DNA from: an uncultured Clostridium sp.
Lineage (GTDB): Bacteria > Bacillota > Clostridia > TANB77 > CAG-508
Length of the DNA stretch: 7,975 bases
Assembly (NCBI GenBank): GCA_905203195.1
Contig: CAJKVD010000027.1
Span: 1 to 7,975 of the forward strand
Direction: 5' to 3'
Made by a program: the position numbers and the translations under genes. Below are positions 1 through 5,455 of this stretch, one piece after another. The stretch's first letter is position 1; each line of letters starts with the position of its first letter. The notes beneath the pieces are model-generated. The model saw only the letters and a list, made by a program, of their open reading frames with translations. It was not told the origin of the DNA and made no database searches.

Positions 1-30
1 TTTTATATAAGCACCTTTTGCAATATTTTA

Positions 31-321
31 TTACTCTCTGTATGTCTTTATGATTTTTGGACATATTGTCCAAATTACTAATTCATCTGCTTTGTTATAA
101 ATAAAATTATTATATTTTGCTAGTTCCATAAAGCTATCTGCATTAGGTTCCTTATAGTTACTTTTTAATTCATCTATAATAGAATTCCTTAAATCATTAA
201 ATTCTTTATCTTTTAATTCCAAAAAATCATTTATTGTTCCATTCATTATCAATTCTTGATATGTTATTGGCTTATATTCTTCTAAATATTTACTATATAA
301 AATACCATATTTATTTAACAT
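31..321 (-). CDS. TnpV-like small transposon protein
   Basis: A 96-residue protein with ATG start at 321, preceded by a good AAGGAGAG ribosome-binding site about 6 bases upstream. The N-terminal stretch KYGILYSKYLEEYKPITYQEL (broken here as KYGILYSKYLEEY + KPITYQEL), then a short loop, an acidic/basic helix (about 35-55) and a final helix with N..I...ADELV (about 71-82), follows the layout I know from TnpV, the small protein of unknown function carried by Tn4451-type transposons and related clostridial integrative elements. TnpV is usually about 110-120 residues, so the N-terminal 20-30 residues seem absent here. No enzymatic motif is visible. The assignment is by remembered pattern, not alignment. 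Together with the winged-helix gene at 862-1212 it marks the left end as mobile-element DNA. A perfect 19-bp palindrome lies in its last codons (56-74). Confidence 0.6.
   Translation of the reverse strand: MLNKYGILYSKYLEEYKPITYQELIMNGTINDFLELKDKEFNDLRNSIIDELKSNYKEPNADSFMELAKYNNFIYNKADELVIWTICPKIIKTYRE
56..74. repeat. Palindrome copy 1, GGACA-N3-TGTCC (perfect 19 bp)
   Basis: The sequence TTTGGACATATTGTCCAAA has two perfect 8-bp arms around TAT. It shares the core GGACA-N3-TGTCC with copies at 592-608 and 693-705. This copy is inside the 3' end of the TnpV-like gene, encoding the residues around W-T-I-C-P. The shared core suggests a binding site for one dimeric protein, but the regulator is not identified here. 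Confidence 0.5.
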
Positions 322-519
322 TTTTCATCTCTCCTTATACTTGATTTTAAATTGTTATATTTAGTAACTATATTTATTCTAACGTGCTCAATTTATAAAG
401 TCTGCCCATTTTCAAAATTTTTTTTATTTTTTTTATGTAGTGCAAGAATAGATGTATTACATCTTCCCTTAAAACCTTTGAAAGCAAAGCTTTCTAATAG
501 TATTACTTTTAGAAAAATG

Positions 520-549
520 TATTACAAAAAGTCATATATTTTTGTAATA
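520..549. terminator. AT-rich hairpin, possible bidirectional terminator
   Basis: TATTACAAAAA (520-530) pairs perfectly with TTTTTGTAATA (539-549) over 11 bp with an 8-base loop. A run of T follows in the plus direction (551-556), and on the minus strand CATTTTTC follows. It lies between the winged-helix gene and the TnpV-like gene, so it could end leftward transcription. The stem has only two G-C pairs, one in each arm position pair, so it is weak. Confidence 0.35.
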
Positions 550-591
550 TATTTTTTCTTAATATATTCTTACTCCTTGTAAGCTTATATT

Positions 592-608
592 GTGGACAAC
601 CTGTCCAC
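592..608. promoter_or_regulatory. Palindrome copy 2, GGACA-N3-TGTCC
   Basis: GTGGACAACCTGTCCAC: perfect 7-bp arms around ACC, standing out as G+C-rich in a stretch that is otherwise nearly all A and T. It has the same half-sites and 3-base centre as copies at 56-74 and 693-705. The centre is 99 bp from that of copy 3. It looks like an operator for a dimeric DNA-binding protein, or a recombinase site; the binding protein is unknown. Confidence 0.5.
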
Positions 609-656
609 CTTTTCTTTTATAATTACTATTTTCAAAACATAAATTCTTTTTTTGAC

Positions 657-685
657 ATATATCCTTACTCTATGTATGGATATAT
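657..685. repeat. Inverted repeat with 8-bp arms
   Basis: ATATATCC (657-664) is the exact reverse complement of GGATATAT (678-685), with a 13-base loop. It lies just upstream of palindrome copy 3 and just downstream of a TTGACA hexamer at 652-657. It may be part of a structured control region or a chance result of A+T richness. Confidence 0.3.
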
Positions 686-692
686 TCATTTA

Positions 693-705
693 GGACAACT
701 TGTCC
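693..705. promoter_or_regulatory. Palindrome copy 3, GGACA-N3-TGTCC
   Basis: GGACAACTTGTCC is a perfect 13-bp palindrome (GGACAA-C-TTGTCC). It differs from the core of copy 2 by one base in the centre. The flanks also resemble copy 2 (…TGTCCaCcTTT versus …TGTCCCaCTTT). This repeated, G+C-rich dyad in AT-rich DNA is the best candidate operator in the left part. Confidence 0.5.
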
Positions 706-861
706 CACTTTGTATTTAATGATATTCTTCAATCCAAAATTTTAATGTGTGTGTTCTTATTTATTATTTTTTTATTATTATTACTTATTATTATTTGTGT
801 TAAATTTTTTAACATACTGTAGGCAATATTTTTAACACCTAGTCGTTTAAAATATGAATTA

Positions 862-1212
862 CTAGTTGTTCATCTCGTGCACTACTGAATTTTTCAATAC
901 TTTCAAAAGCATTTCTTCATTAATTTTATAATAAGTCTTTGGTGGAATATCAATATGTTTTACATCTAAAATTCCTACTGCTTGTAAAATTGATGTTGCT
1001 TTTCTTTGTTTATATGGGCTTAATCTTGTCCTCTCTTCTATACTTTCTTTTGTAGCAAAAAAGTATCCAAATTTTAATTCATTTCTTTTTCTAAAATAAT
1101 TCATTCTTCCATATAATTCACCTAACATTACAGCTGAATTCACTCCAAACTTACTTATTAAATCTCTATTAGCCATTATAAAATTTGTCCCAATAATATT
1201 TTCTTTTAACAT
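862..1212 (-). CDS. Short winged-helix DNA-binding protein, phage/plasmid type
   Basis: A 116-residue protein. I place the start at ATG 1212 because GGAGG lies 7-8 bases upstream; the longer open frame reaching 1362 has no comparable signal and runs back through PBP codons. Residues 10-40 (FIMANRDLISKFGVNSAVMLGEL…) and 50-98 (FFATKESIEERTRLSPYKQR, then a second helix, GILDVK, and a PPKTYYKINEE wing) resemble the N-terminal winged helix of phage and conjugative-element replication or helix-turn-helix proteins: TxESIEExTxLSPYxQ is the recognition region and Y(Y/F)KINEE closes the wing. Such proteins are often longer, so this may be a stand-alone domain or a C-terminally truncated remnant. It sits only about 130 bp beyond the break in the PBP gene, supporting mobile-element origin. 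Exact function is unknown. Confidence 0.65.
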   Translation of the reverse strand: MLKENIIGTNFIMANRDLISKFGVNSAVMLGELYGRMNYFRKRNELKFGYFFATKESIEERTRLSPYKQRKATSILQAVGILDVKHIDIPPKTYYKINEEMLLKVLKNSVVHEMNN

Positions 1213-1237
1213 ATCTTGTCCTCCTTCATATGCTTTA

Positions 1238-1271
1238 AAAGAGAAAGTAATTTTAGAATCACTTTCTCTTT
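1238..1271 (-). terminator. Strong hairpin between truncated PBP and winged-helix gene
   Basis: AAAGAGAAAGT (1238-1248) pairs with ACTTTCTCTTT (1261-1271). On the minus-strand transcript a G-U pair and three further pairs extend the stem to 15 bp with a CTAA loop, followed by UUUU. It is 17 bases after the PBP stop codon and about 20 bases before the ribosome-binding site of the winged-helix gene. It could terminate the division operon read-through or act as a 5' leader hairpin for the mobile-element gene. The T run is short. Confidence 0.5.
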
Positions 1272-1288
1272 GATTGTTTATAAAATGC

Positions 1289-3082
1289 CTAAATTGTAAG
1301 ACTTTTTGAATATTGCTTAAAGTGTAGTGACAAAATGAACCACACACCTCCTTGGTGTCCACCTTCTCCTGTTGGATTGTATAATGTAACCAGTAATACT
1401 ACTTGTGGATCTTCTATTGGTGCGACACCTAAAAAAGAAGTAACATATTTATTTGTATTTACGCCATCTTCTGACGTACCTGTTTTTCCTCCAATTCGAT
1501 AACCTGCAACTTTTGCATTTTTTCCGGTTCCTTCTGCTACAACTGATTCCATCATACTTAAAACTTTTTCTGATGTTTCCTTAGAAATTGATTGGGATTT
1601 TATTTTTACTTCAACATCCTTTTTTTCTCCTGTTTGGCTGTCAATTATTTGTTTTACAACTCTTGGTGTTAATAAATTTCCGCCATTTGCAATACTTGAA
1701 ACTGCTGTAACTAGTTGTATTGGTGTTATTTCAAATCTTTGGCCAAAACTTATTGTTGCTAATTCTAATGGACCCGCTTTTTCTTCTTTTAGAAATATGC
1801 TTCCTCCTTCACCTGGTAAATCAACCCCAGTTTTTTCTAATAGTCCAAACTTTTTTAAATAACTATAATATGTGTGAACTCCTAATTTTTGTCCTAATCC
1901 TATAAAAACTGGGTTACATGAATTCATAAGTCCTTGTCTTAAACTTTCTGAACCATGTGGTCTATAATATCTCCAACATTTTATTCTGACTCCAGCCACT
2001 TCTATACCTCCTGTGCAGCAGAATTGTCCCTGCTTATCTATATCTGTAACTAATCCTTCTTCTATAGAGGCTGAAGCAGTGATTGTCTTAAAAGTTGAAC
2101 CCGGCTCATATGTATCAGCAATTGCTCTATTCCTCCACACAGCTTGCAATTCTTTTGTTTTCTCACCTTGTTCTAAATTGGGCCATATTCCCTCTAAATC
2201 TTCTGTATATGCAGAATATGGATCATTCAAATTATATGTTGGATATGTGGCCATTGCTAAAATATCTCCTGTTTTTGGATTCATCGCTATTATGTTTCCA
2301 CCATCTGTACATTTATTGTCTATACATGCTTCTTTTAAATATTTTTCTACAATTGATTGAATGTTATAGTCTATTGATAATACTAAATTATTTCCATCTA
2401 TTGCTGATATATACTTTTCCCCCTCTTTTCCTATTTCTGTTCCTTTTGCATCTGTATGTCTTTTTATTGTGCCTTTGCTTCCTGCTAATTCTTTTTCATA
2501 TTTTGCTTCTATTCCATCTAATCCTTGATTATCACTTCCACAGAATCCTATTATTTGTGCTGCTAAAGTATTATTTGGATAATATCTTTTTGTGTCTTCA
2601 TCAATATTTATTCCTGTTGTGATTTTATTTTCTTCCATCCATTTTCTTAAATTATCTGTTTTTTCTTTTTCTACTTTTTTTGCTATTGTTTCTATTGAAC
2701 TTCTTTTAGTTACTTTTTTTAATACCTTTTCATAGTCTAACTCGAATAATTCTGATAATTTATGTGCTACTAATTCTTTTTTTTCTTTTTCAATGTTTCC
2801 TGGATTTATTGTTACAGTTTCTACTGTGCTACTTACAGCTAATATTTGCTTACCCGTACTGTCATATATTGTCCCTCTTTTTGGATTTATTGCTCTGTCT
2901 AATGTCTGTTGATCATAAGCCATTGTGCTTAATTCTCCACCCTGTATTATTTGAATATATCCTATTCTTCCTATTAATATTATAAATATTAGAAATGATA
3001 TAAATAGTATATTTTTCATTCTTTTTTGGGTTGATATTTTACTTGTTCTAGTTTTATCTTTTATAACTTTATATATATTCAT
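1289..3082 (-). CDS. SpoVD/FtsI-type class B penicillin-binding protein, C terminus replaced
   Basis: A 597-residue peptidoglycan D,D-transpeptidase that cross-links cell wall with FtsW/SpoVE-type partners. Basic N terminus, one membrane anchor (about 24-46), PBP dimerisation domain (about 62-215, including RGTIYD at 69-74), then transpeptidase domain: catalytic STFK at 329-332, SCN at 388-390, KTG at 533-535. All active-site motifs are intact. The family sequence continues to GEGGHQGG (572-579), where clostridial homologues go on with a GVAAPV… segment, usually a further tail and often a PASTA domain. Here 18 unrelated residues (VWFILSLHF…) follow and the frame stops; no other frame restores the family sequence. 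So the 3' end is lost by insertion, rearrangement or assembly join at about 1345. Start ATG 3082 has AGAGGTG 8 bases upstream, inside a hairpin. It follows ftsL, which favours a septal or sporulation role; ftsI versus spoVD cannot be decided. Confidence 0.9.
   Translation of the reverse strand: MNIYKVIKDKTRTSKISTQKRMKNILFISFLIFIILIGRIGYIQIIQGGELSTMAYDQQTLDRAINPKRGTIYDSTGKQILAVSSTVETVTINPGNIEKEKKELVAHKLSELFELDYEKVLKKVTKRSSIETIAKKVEKEKTDNLRKWMEENKITTGINIDEDTKRYYPNNTLAAQIIGFCGSDNQGLDGIEAKYEKELAGSKGTIKRHTDAKGTEIGKEGEKYISAIDGNNLVLSIDYNIQSIVEKYLKEACIDNKCTDGGNIIAMNPKTGDILAMATYPTYNLNDPYSAYTEDLEGIWPNLEQGEKTKELQAVWRNRAIADTYEPGSTFKTITASASIEEGLVTDIDKQGQFCCTGGIEVAGVRIKCWRYYRPHGSESLRQGLMNSCNPVFIGLGQKLGVHTYYSYLKKFGLLEKTGVDLPGEGGSIFLKEEKAGPLELATISFGQRFEITPIQLVTAVSSIANGGNLLTPRVVKQIIDSQTGEKKDVEVKIKSQSISKETSEKVLSMMESVVAEGTGKNAKVAGYRIGGKTGTSEDGVNTNKYVTSFLGVAPIEDPQVVLLVTLYNPTGEGGHQGGVWFILSLHFKQYSKSLTI
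1322..1358. other. Breakpoint in PBP gene; possible attachment site of a mobile element
   Basis: Family-like PBP coding sequence ends at about 1345-1346, read leftward. Small dyads flank or span the point: ACACC-TCCTT-GGTGT (1344-1358) and GTGTAGT…ACCACAC (1322-1328 with 1339-1345, 6 of 7 matched). The conserved codons for GGHQGG would make a stable target for a site-specific recombinase. The presence of TnpV-like and winged-helix genes beyond the point agrees. No recombinase gene and no second att copy are in the window, so the attachment-site reading is inference. Confidence 0.4.
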
Positions 3083-3090
3083 ACGAAAAA

Positions 3091-3115
3091 CACCTCTAAT
3101 AATATTTATTAGAGG
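3091..3115 (-). promoter_or_regulatory. Hairpin sequestering the PBP ribosome-binding site
   Basis: On the minus-strand RNA, CCTCTAATAA pairs perfectly with TTATTAGAGG (10 bp, 3-base loop; arms 3106-3115 and 3093-3102). The 3' arm contains most of the AGAGGTG Shine-Dalgarno (3091-3097) of the PBP gene at 3082. UGUUUUU follows. It could lower translation until opened, serve as an attenuator/terminator between ftsL and the PBP gene, or both. Confidence 0.55.
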
Positions 3116-3142
3116 CTGTTTGTTTTAATTACTAAGTATTGT

Positions 3143-3652
3143 TTATTTATTTGGAAATATATAATCTATAATTTTTTGTAACCAATTTCTTTCTTCTTTT
3201 ACTACTACTTTTTCTGATGCTGATTCTACATAGTCTTTTTTAGGTAATGTTACATATACTGTTTGTTTATTAGTCAATTTTTCCATTCCTAATTTTTCTT
3301 TTGCTTCTTTTTCTATATTTTTTATATTTAAACTATTTTCTATATTTATTTCTAATTGTTCATTTTCTTTTTGTATTGCTGATAGTTTCTTTTTTTGGTC
3401 TTGCATTTGATTGAATTTTACTGTTATTTGGGAGTTTTGATAACTAATGGCTAATAATACTGTAAATACTAATATTGCAAACATTGTTAGTTTTACATGT
3501 TTTCTTTTTTGTTCTTTTGATACTTTTACTTGTTGTTTTGGCTTGTCTTTTACTATTTTTATTTTTGTCTTTTTTTCTTTATGTTTTATATCTGGTTCTT
3601 CTGTTTGAATTTTTCTAGGATTTGTATCAAATTGATAATAATTTTTTGCCAT
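3143..3652 (-). CDS. ftsL: Cell division protein FtsL (FtsL/DivIC family)
   Basis: A 169-residue bitopic membrane protein of the divisome. Residues 1-53 form a long, lysine-rich cytoplasmic region; about 54-72 is one membrane helix (LTMFAILVFTVLLAIS); about 76-112 is predicted coiled coil (QMQDQKKKLSAIQKENEQL); 113-135 carries the family-type IEKEAKEKLGMEKL…VYV end. A 30-residue C-terminal tail follows. The family diverges strongly, so identity rests on architecture plus position between rsmH and the PBP gene, where ftsL is expected. FtsL works with DivIC/FtsB and DivIB/FtsQ to activate septal wall synthesis. The start at ATG 3652 has GGGAGG 11 bases upstream, slightly long. It begins 33 bases after the rsmH stop and is probably cotranscribed. 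Confidence 0.8.
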   Translation of the reverse strand: MAKNYYQFDTNPRKIQTEEPDIKHKEKKTKIKIVKDKPKQQVKVSKEQKRKHVKLTMFAILVFTVLLAISYQNSQITVKFNQMQDQKKKLSAIQKENEQLEINIENSLNIKNIEKEAKEKLGMEKLTNKQTVYVTLPKKDYVESASEKVVVKEERNWLQKIIDYIFPNK

Positions 3653-3685
3653 TATTACTTTTTCCTCCCTTCTTTTGTTTTATTA

Positions 3686-4602
3686 TTATGCTTTTTCAAA
3701 AATTCTAAGTTTCGCACTTTTACTTCTTGGGTTTTCTTCTTGCTCTTCTTGTGTTGCTATTATTGGTTTTTTGTTTATTATTTTTCCTTCGGATTTTGCA
3801 CCACATACACAATATGGTAAATCTGGTGGACATGTACACCTTCCTTTTGCTTCTAACATTGCTTTTTTTACTGCTCTATCTTCTAATGAATGGAATGTTA
3901 GTACACATAATCTTCCTTTTGATTTTAAACATTTTATGCAATTTAATATTGTATTATATAATGGTTTTATTTCATTATTTACTTCTATTCTTATTGCTTG
4001 AAATGTTCTTTTAGCAGGATGCCCATCATTTTGTTTTGATTTTCTATTATTTCTACTAATTCTTTTGTTGTTTCTATTGTTTTTTCTTTTCTCTTTTTAC
4101 AAATGTTATATGCTATTTTTTTAGCATATCGTTCTTCTCCATATTCGTAAATTATATTGCTTAGTTCTTCTTCACTATATTCATTAACTATTTTTTTTGC
4201 TGTTAATTGTTGTGTTTTGTCCATCCTCATATCTAAAGTATTTTCGCCTAAATAGCTAAATCCTCTGTTTCTTTCGTCTAATTGATATGATGATACGCCT
4301 AAATCTAGTAGTATTCCATCTACTCCTTCTATATCTTCACTTTTTAATATTTCTATTATATCGTCATGATTTCCATGTATGTATTTTACGTTTTTATATA
4401 ATTTTAAGTTTTCTTTTGCTGCTTTTAATGCTTCTTCGTCTCTATCTATCCCTATTAATAGCCCTGTATTCTCCAATTTTTTTGCTATTTCCTTGCTATG
4501 GCCTGCTCCACCTAATGTTCCATCAACATATATTCCGTTTTTCTTTATTTGCAAGCCTTGTATACATTCATTTAACATGACTGGTTTGTGTTCAAATTTC
4601 AA
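3686..4602 (-). CDS. rsmH: 16S rRNA (cytosine1402-N4)-methyltransferase RsmH, one-base frameshift
   Basis: RsmH (MraW) N4-methylates C1402 of 16S rRNA using S-adenosylmethionine (SAM). The first part has FEHKPVML, the SAM-binding [19 protein letters not shown] and [13 protein letters not shown]. At the AAAA run (4029-4032) the frame is lost: as given, translation stops at 3991 after [11 protein letters not shown]. Reading one extra A there restores [20 protein letters not shown], then [24 protein letters not shown] and [10 protein letters not shown], ending at TAA 3688-3686. The corrected protein would be about 305 residues, the usual family size. I place the start at TTG 4602: GAGG lies 7 bases upstream and the protein then begins like its relatives ([10 protein letters not shown]); ATG 4635 lacks a ribosome-binding site. 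The break may be a sequencing error or a real mutation. Confidence 0.9.
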
Positions 4603-4634
4603 ATTTACACCTCTTAAAGTATTCTTTTTAAGCA

Positions 4635-4668
4635 TTTATACAGCTGGGAAACCCAGCTGTTTTGTCAA
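4635..4668 (-). promoter_or_regulatory. Candidate rsmH promoter with a palindrome filling a 22-bp spacer
   Basis: On the minus strand a perfect -35 TTGACA (4663-4668) and a -10-like TATAAA (4635-4640) are separated by 22 bp. The spacer holds a perfect G+C-rich palindrome, CAGCTGGG-TTT-CCCAGCTG (4641-4659), extendable by one A-T pair. Transcription would start near 4628, about 25 bases before the TTG start of rsmH. Normal spacers are 16-18 bp; long spacers carrying a dyad are typical of MerR-type promoters (19-20 bp), where the regulator remodels the DNA. Alternatively, the palindrome is just an RNA hairpin, or a weak terminator for plus-strand transcripts (TTTT follows on that strand). Confidence 0.4.
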
Positions 4669-4701
4669 AAGTATACTATGCACACTTTTGTATATTTAAA
4701 T

Positions 4702-4803
4702 TTCTTTTGTATTTTTTTCTTTTGTTCTTTTTTCCTTTGTATGCATTTTCTTTAGTTTTGTTGACTTTTGTTTGTTCTTCCTTTGTGTTTTATTTTCTTT
4801 TGT
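4702..4803 (-). repeat. Purine-rich short repeats in the mraZ-rsmH spacer
   Basis: Five copies of ACAAARGAA (minus strand; plus-strand starts 4702, 4717, 4732, 4778, 4795). The first three are spaced exactly 15 bp apart. In one minus frame they read as repeated T-K-E-K units, ending at TAA 4696-4698, but the only ATG (4746) leaves 16 codons and has no ribosome-binding site. The 239-bp distance between mraZ and rsmH is unusual because these genes are normally close together. Confidence 0.5.
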
Positions 4804-4841
4804 AAATCTTTCTTATGTATTTTTATATAAACTTTTTCAAG

Positions 4842-5267
4842 TTATATACCTAAATTTGCCATATTTTCTGCTATTTCATCTGCTGATATTTCTTCATCAC
4901 ATTTTTCCCATCTTTCTTTATTCCATATTTCTATTCTTGTTCCTACTCCAATTATTATTGCATCTTTTTCTAATTTTGCTGATGTTCTTAAATTTGTTGG
5001 AATTAGGAATCTTCCTTGTTTGTCTATTTCACATTCTGTAGCTCCTGATAGGAAAAATCTTACAAAATTTCTTGCATTTTTATCTGATAATGGTAAATTT
5101 TTTAGTTTTTCTTCAAAGTTGTTCCATTCTGTTTGGGAAAATGCAAATAAACATCCATCTAATCCTTTTGTTAAGATGAATTTTTCACCGATGTCTTGTC
5201 TTAATTTTGCTGGCATTATTAACCTTCCTTTTGTATCTAAAGAATGGCTATATTCTCCCATTAACAT
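4842..5267 (-). CDS. mraZ: Transcriptional regulator MraZ
   Basis: A 141-residue protein, the usual MraZ length. MraZ is an AbrB-fold ring-forming DNA-binding protein that controls its own dcw operon. Both family repeats are complete: [15 protein letters not shown] (D11, G14, R15) and [15 protein letters not shown] (D82, G85, R86), the DxxxR DNA-contact motifs. The start ATG 5267 has GAGAGGTGA about 6 bases upstream; a second ATG two codons on (5261) is further from that site. It is the first gene of the division cluster, and three 10-bp repeats matching MraZ boxes lie directly upstream, so autoregulation is expected. Confidence 0.97.
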   Translation of the reverse strand: MLMGEYSHSLDTKGRLIMPAKLRQDIGEKFILTKGLDGCLFAFSQTEWNNFEEKLKNLPLSDKNARNFVRFFLSGATECEIDKQGRFLIPTNLRTSAKLEKDAIIIGVGTRIEIWNKERWEKCDEEISADEIAENMANLGI

Positions 5268-5290
5268 CTGGCTTCACCTCTCTTCATTTT

Positions 5291-5320
5291 CTCCCACTTT
5301 GTGTCACTTTTTACCACTTC
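5291..5320 (-). promoter_or_regulatory. MraZ-box operator: three 10-bp direct repeats
   Basis: On the minus strand, GAAGTGGTAA (5311-5320), AAAGTGACAC (5301-5310) and AAAGTGGGAG (5291-5300) form exact 10-bp spaced repeats. A degenerate fourth, AAAATGAAGA, follows at 5281-5290 and runs into the mraZ ribosome-binding site. Known MraZ sites in Firmicutes and Mollicutes are tandem AAAGTG-N4 boxes at one per helix turn, so the MraZ ring can bind one face of the DNA. They start just after the predicted transcription start, which suits repression of mraZ. Confidence 0.85.
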
Positions 5321-5326
5321 AATTAG

Positions 5327-5355
5327 ATTTTAATATAAGTTTTTAAAATTTGCAA
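5327..5355 (-). promoter_or_regulatory. mraZ operon promoter
   Basis: -35 TTGCAA (5350-5355), 17-bp spacer, -10 TAAAAT (5327-5332) on the minus strand. Transcription would begin around 5320, at the first MraZ box. The -35 has 4 of 6 consensus bases but the spacing is ideal, and the same TTGCAA hexamer with 17-bp spacing appears at the kinase promoter (7863-7891). Confidence 0.6.
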
Positions 5356-5398
5356 GTGTTTTAGCAAAATTTTTTAATTTTTTTTACATCTTTTGTTA

Positions 5399-5426
5399 TT
5401 GACTTTTCTTTTTATTATGCTATTAT
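5399..5426 (+). promoter_or_regulatory. Extended -10 promoter for the plus-strand gene
   Basis: -35 TTGACT (5399-5404), 16-bp spacer, extended -10 TGC-TATTAT (5418-5426). It is followed after 18 bases by GGGGGA and the ATG of the 104-residue gene at 5456. It is back to back with the mraZ promoter, so the two divergent promoters share about 45 bp. Confidence 0.7.
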
Positions 5427-5455
5427 ATTATTATTAAAACCAAAGGGGGATTTTT

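Larger units (their letters stand above)
322..861. other. 540-bp AT-rich non-coding stretch with many inverted repeats
   Basis: I see no credible gene in this stretch. It contains a tight series of inverted repeats: GATGTA-T-TACATC (451-463), GAAAGC-AAA-GCTTTC (480-494), an 11-bp arm hairpin (520-549), the palindromes at 592-608 and 693-705, an 8-bp arm repeat (657-664 with 678-685) and TGTTAAA-TTT-TTTAACA (798-814). A low-complexity TTA/TTATT run covers roughly 757-796. A further 9-of-10 inverted repeat with CTAGT cores (about 834-870) overlaps the stop of the winged-helix gene. Possible roles are operators, terminators and an origin or recombination end of a mobile element. High A+T content alone will create some of these repeats by chance. 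Confidence 0.6.

Noticed and set aside
352..582. Open frame of 76 codons on the plus strand in the left non-coding region
   Set aside because: No ribosome-binding site, hydrophobic low-complexity translation from T-rich DNA, and it runs through several inverted repeats.
591..599. DnaA-box-like TGTGGACAA
   Set aside because: One mismatch from the consensus and fully contained in the palindrome; no cluster of other boxes nearby.
652..680. Plus-strand promoter TTGACA with TATGGA after 17 bp
   Set aside because: The -10 matches only 3 of 6 bases and no gene follows on that strand.
1213..1362. N-terminal extension of the winged-helix gene from a GTG at 1362
   Set aside because: It would start inside PBP codons and cross a terminator-like hairpin, while ATG 1212 has a textbook GGAGG.
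602..1365. 10-bp match TGTCCACCTT at 602-611 and 1356-1365, a possible att repeat
   Set aside because: It ends short, sits within intact PBP coding sequence rather than at the junction, and the 602 copy is explained by the palindrome.
4024..4038. Programmed ribosomal frameshift in rsmH
   Set aside because: No X-XXY-YYZ slippery heptamer in frame and no clear stimulatory structure seen; RsmH is not known to be recoded.
1720..4699. Many leucine/phenylalanine-rich plus-strand open frames opposite the PBP, ftsL and rsmH genes
   Set aside because: They are antisense to well-identified genes, lack ribosome-binding sites and reflect T-rich complementary sequence.
4696..4746. 16-codon minus-strand frame with TKEK repeats
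   Set aside because: No ribosome-binding site and very low complexity; kept only as a repeat.
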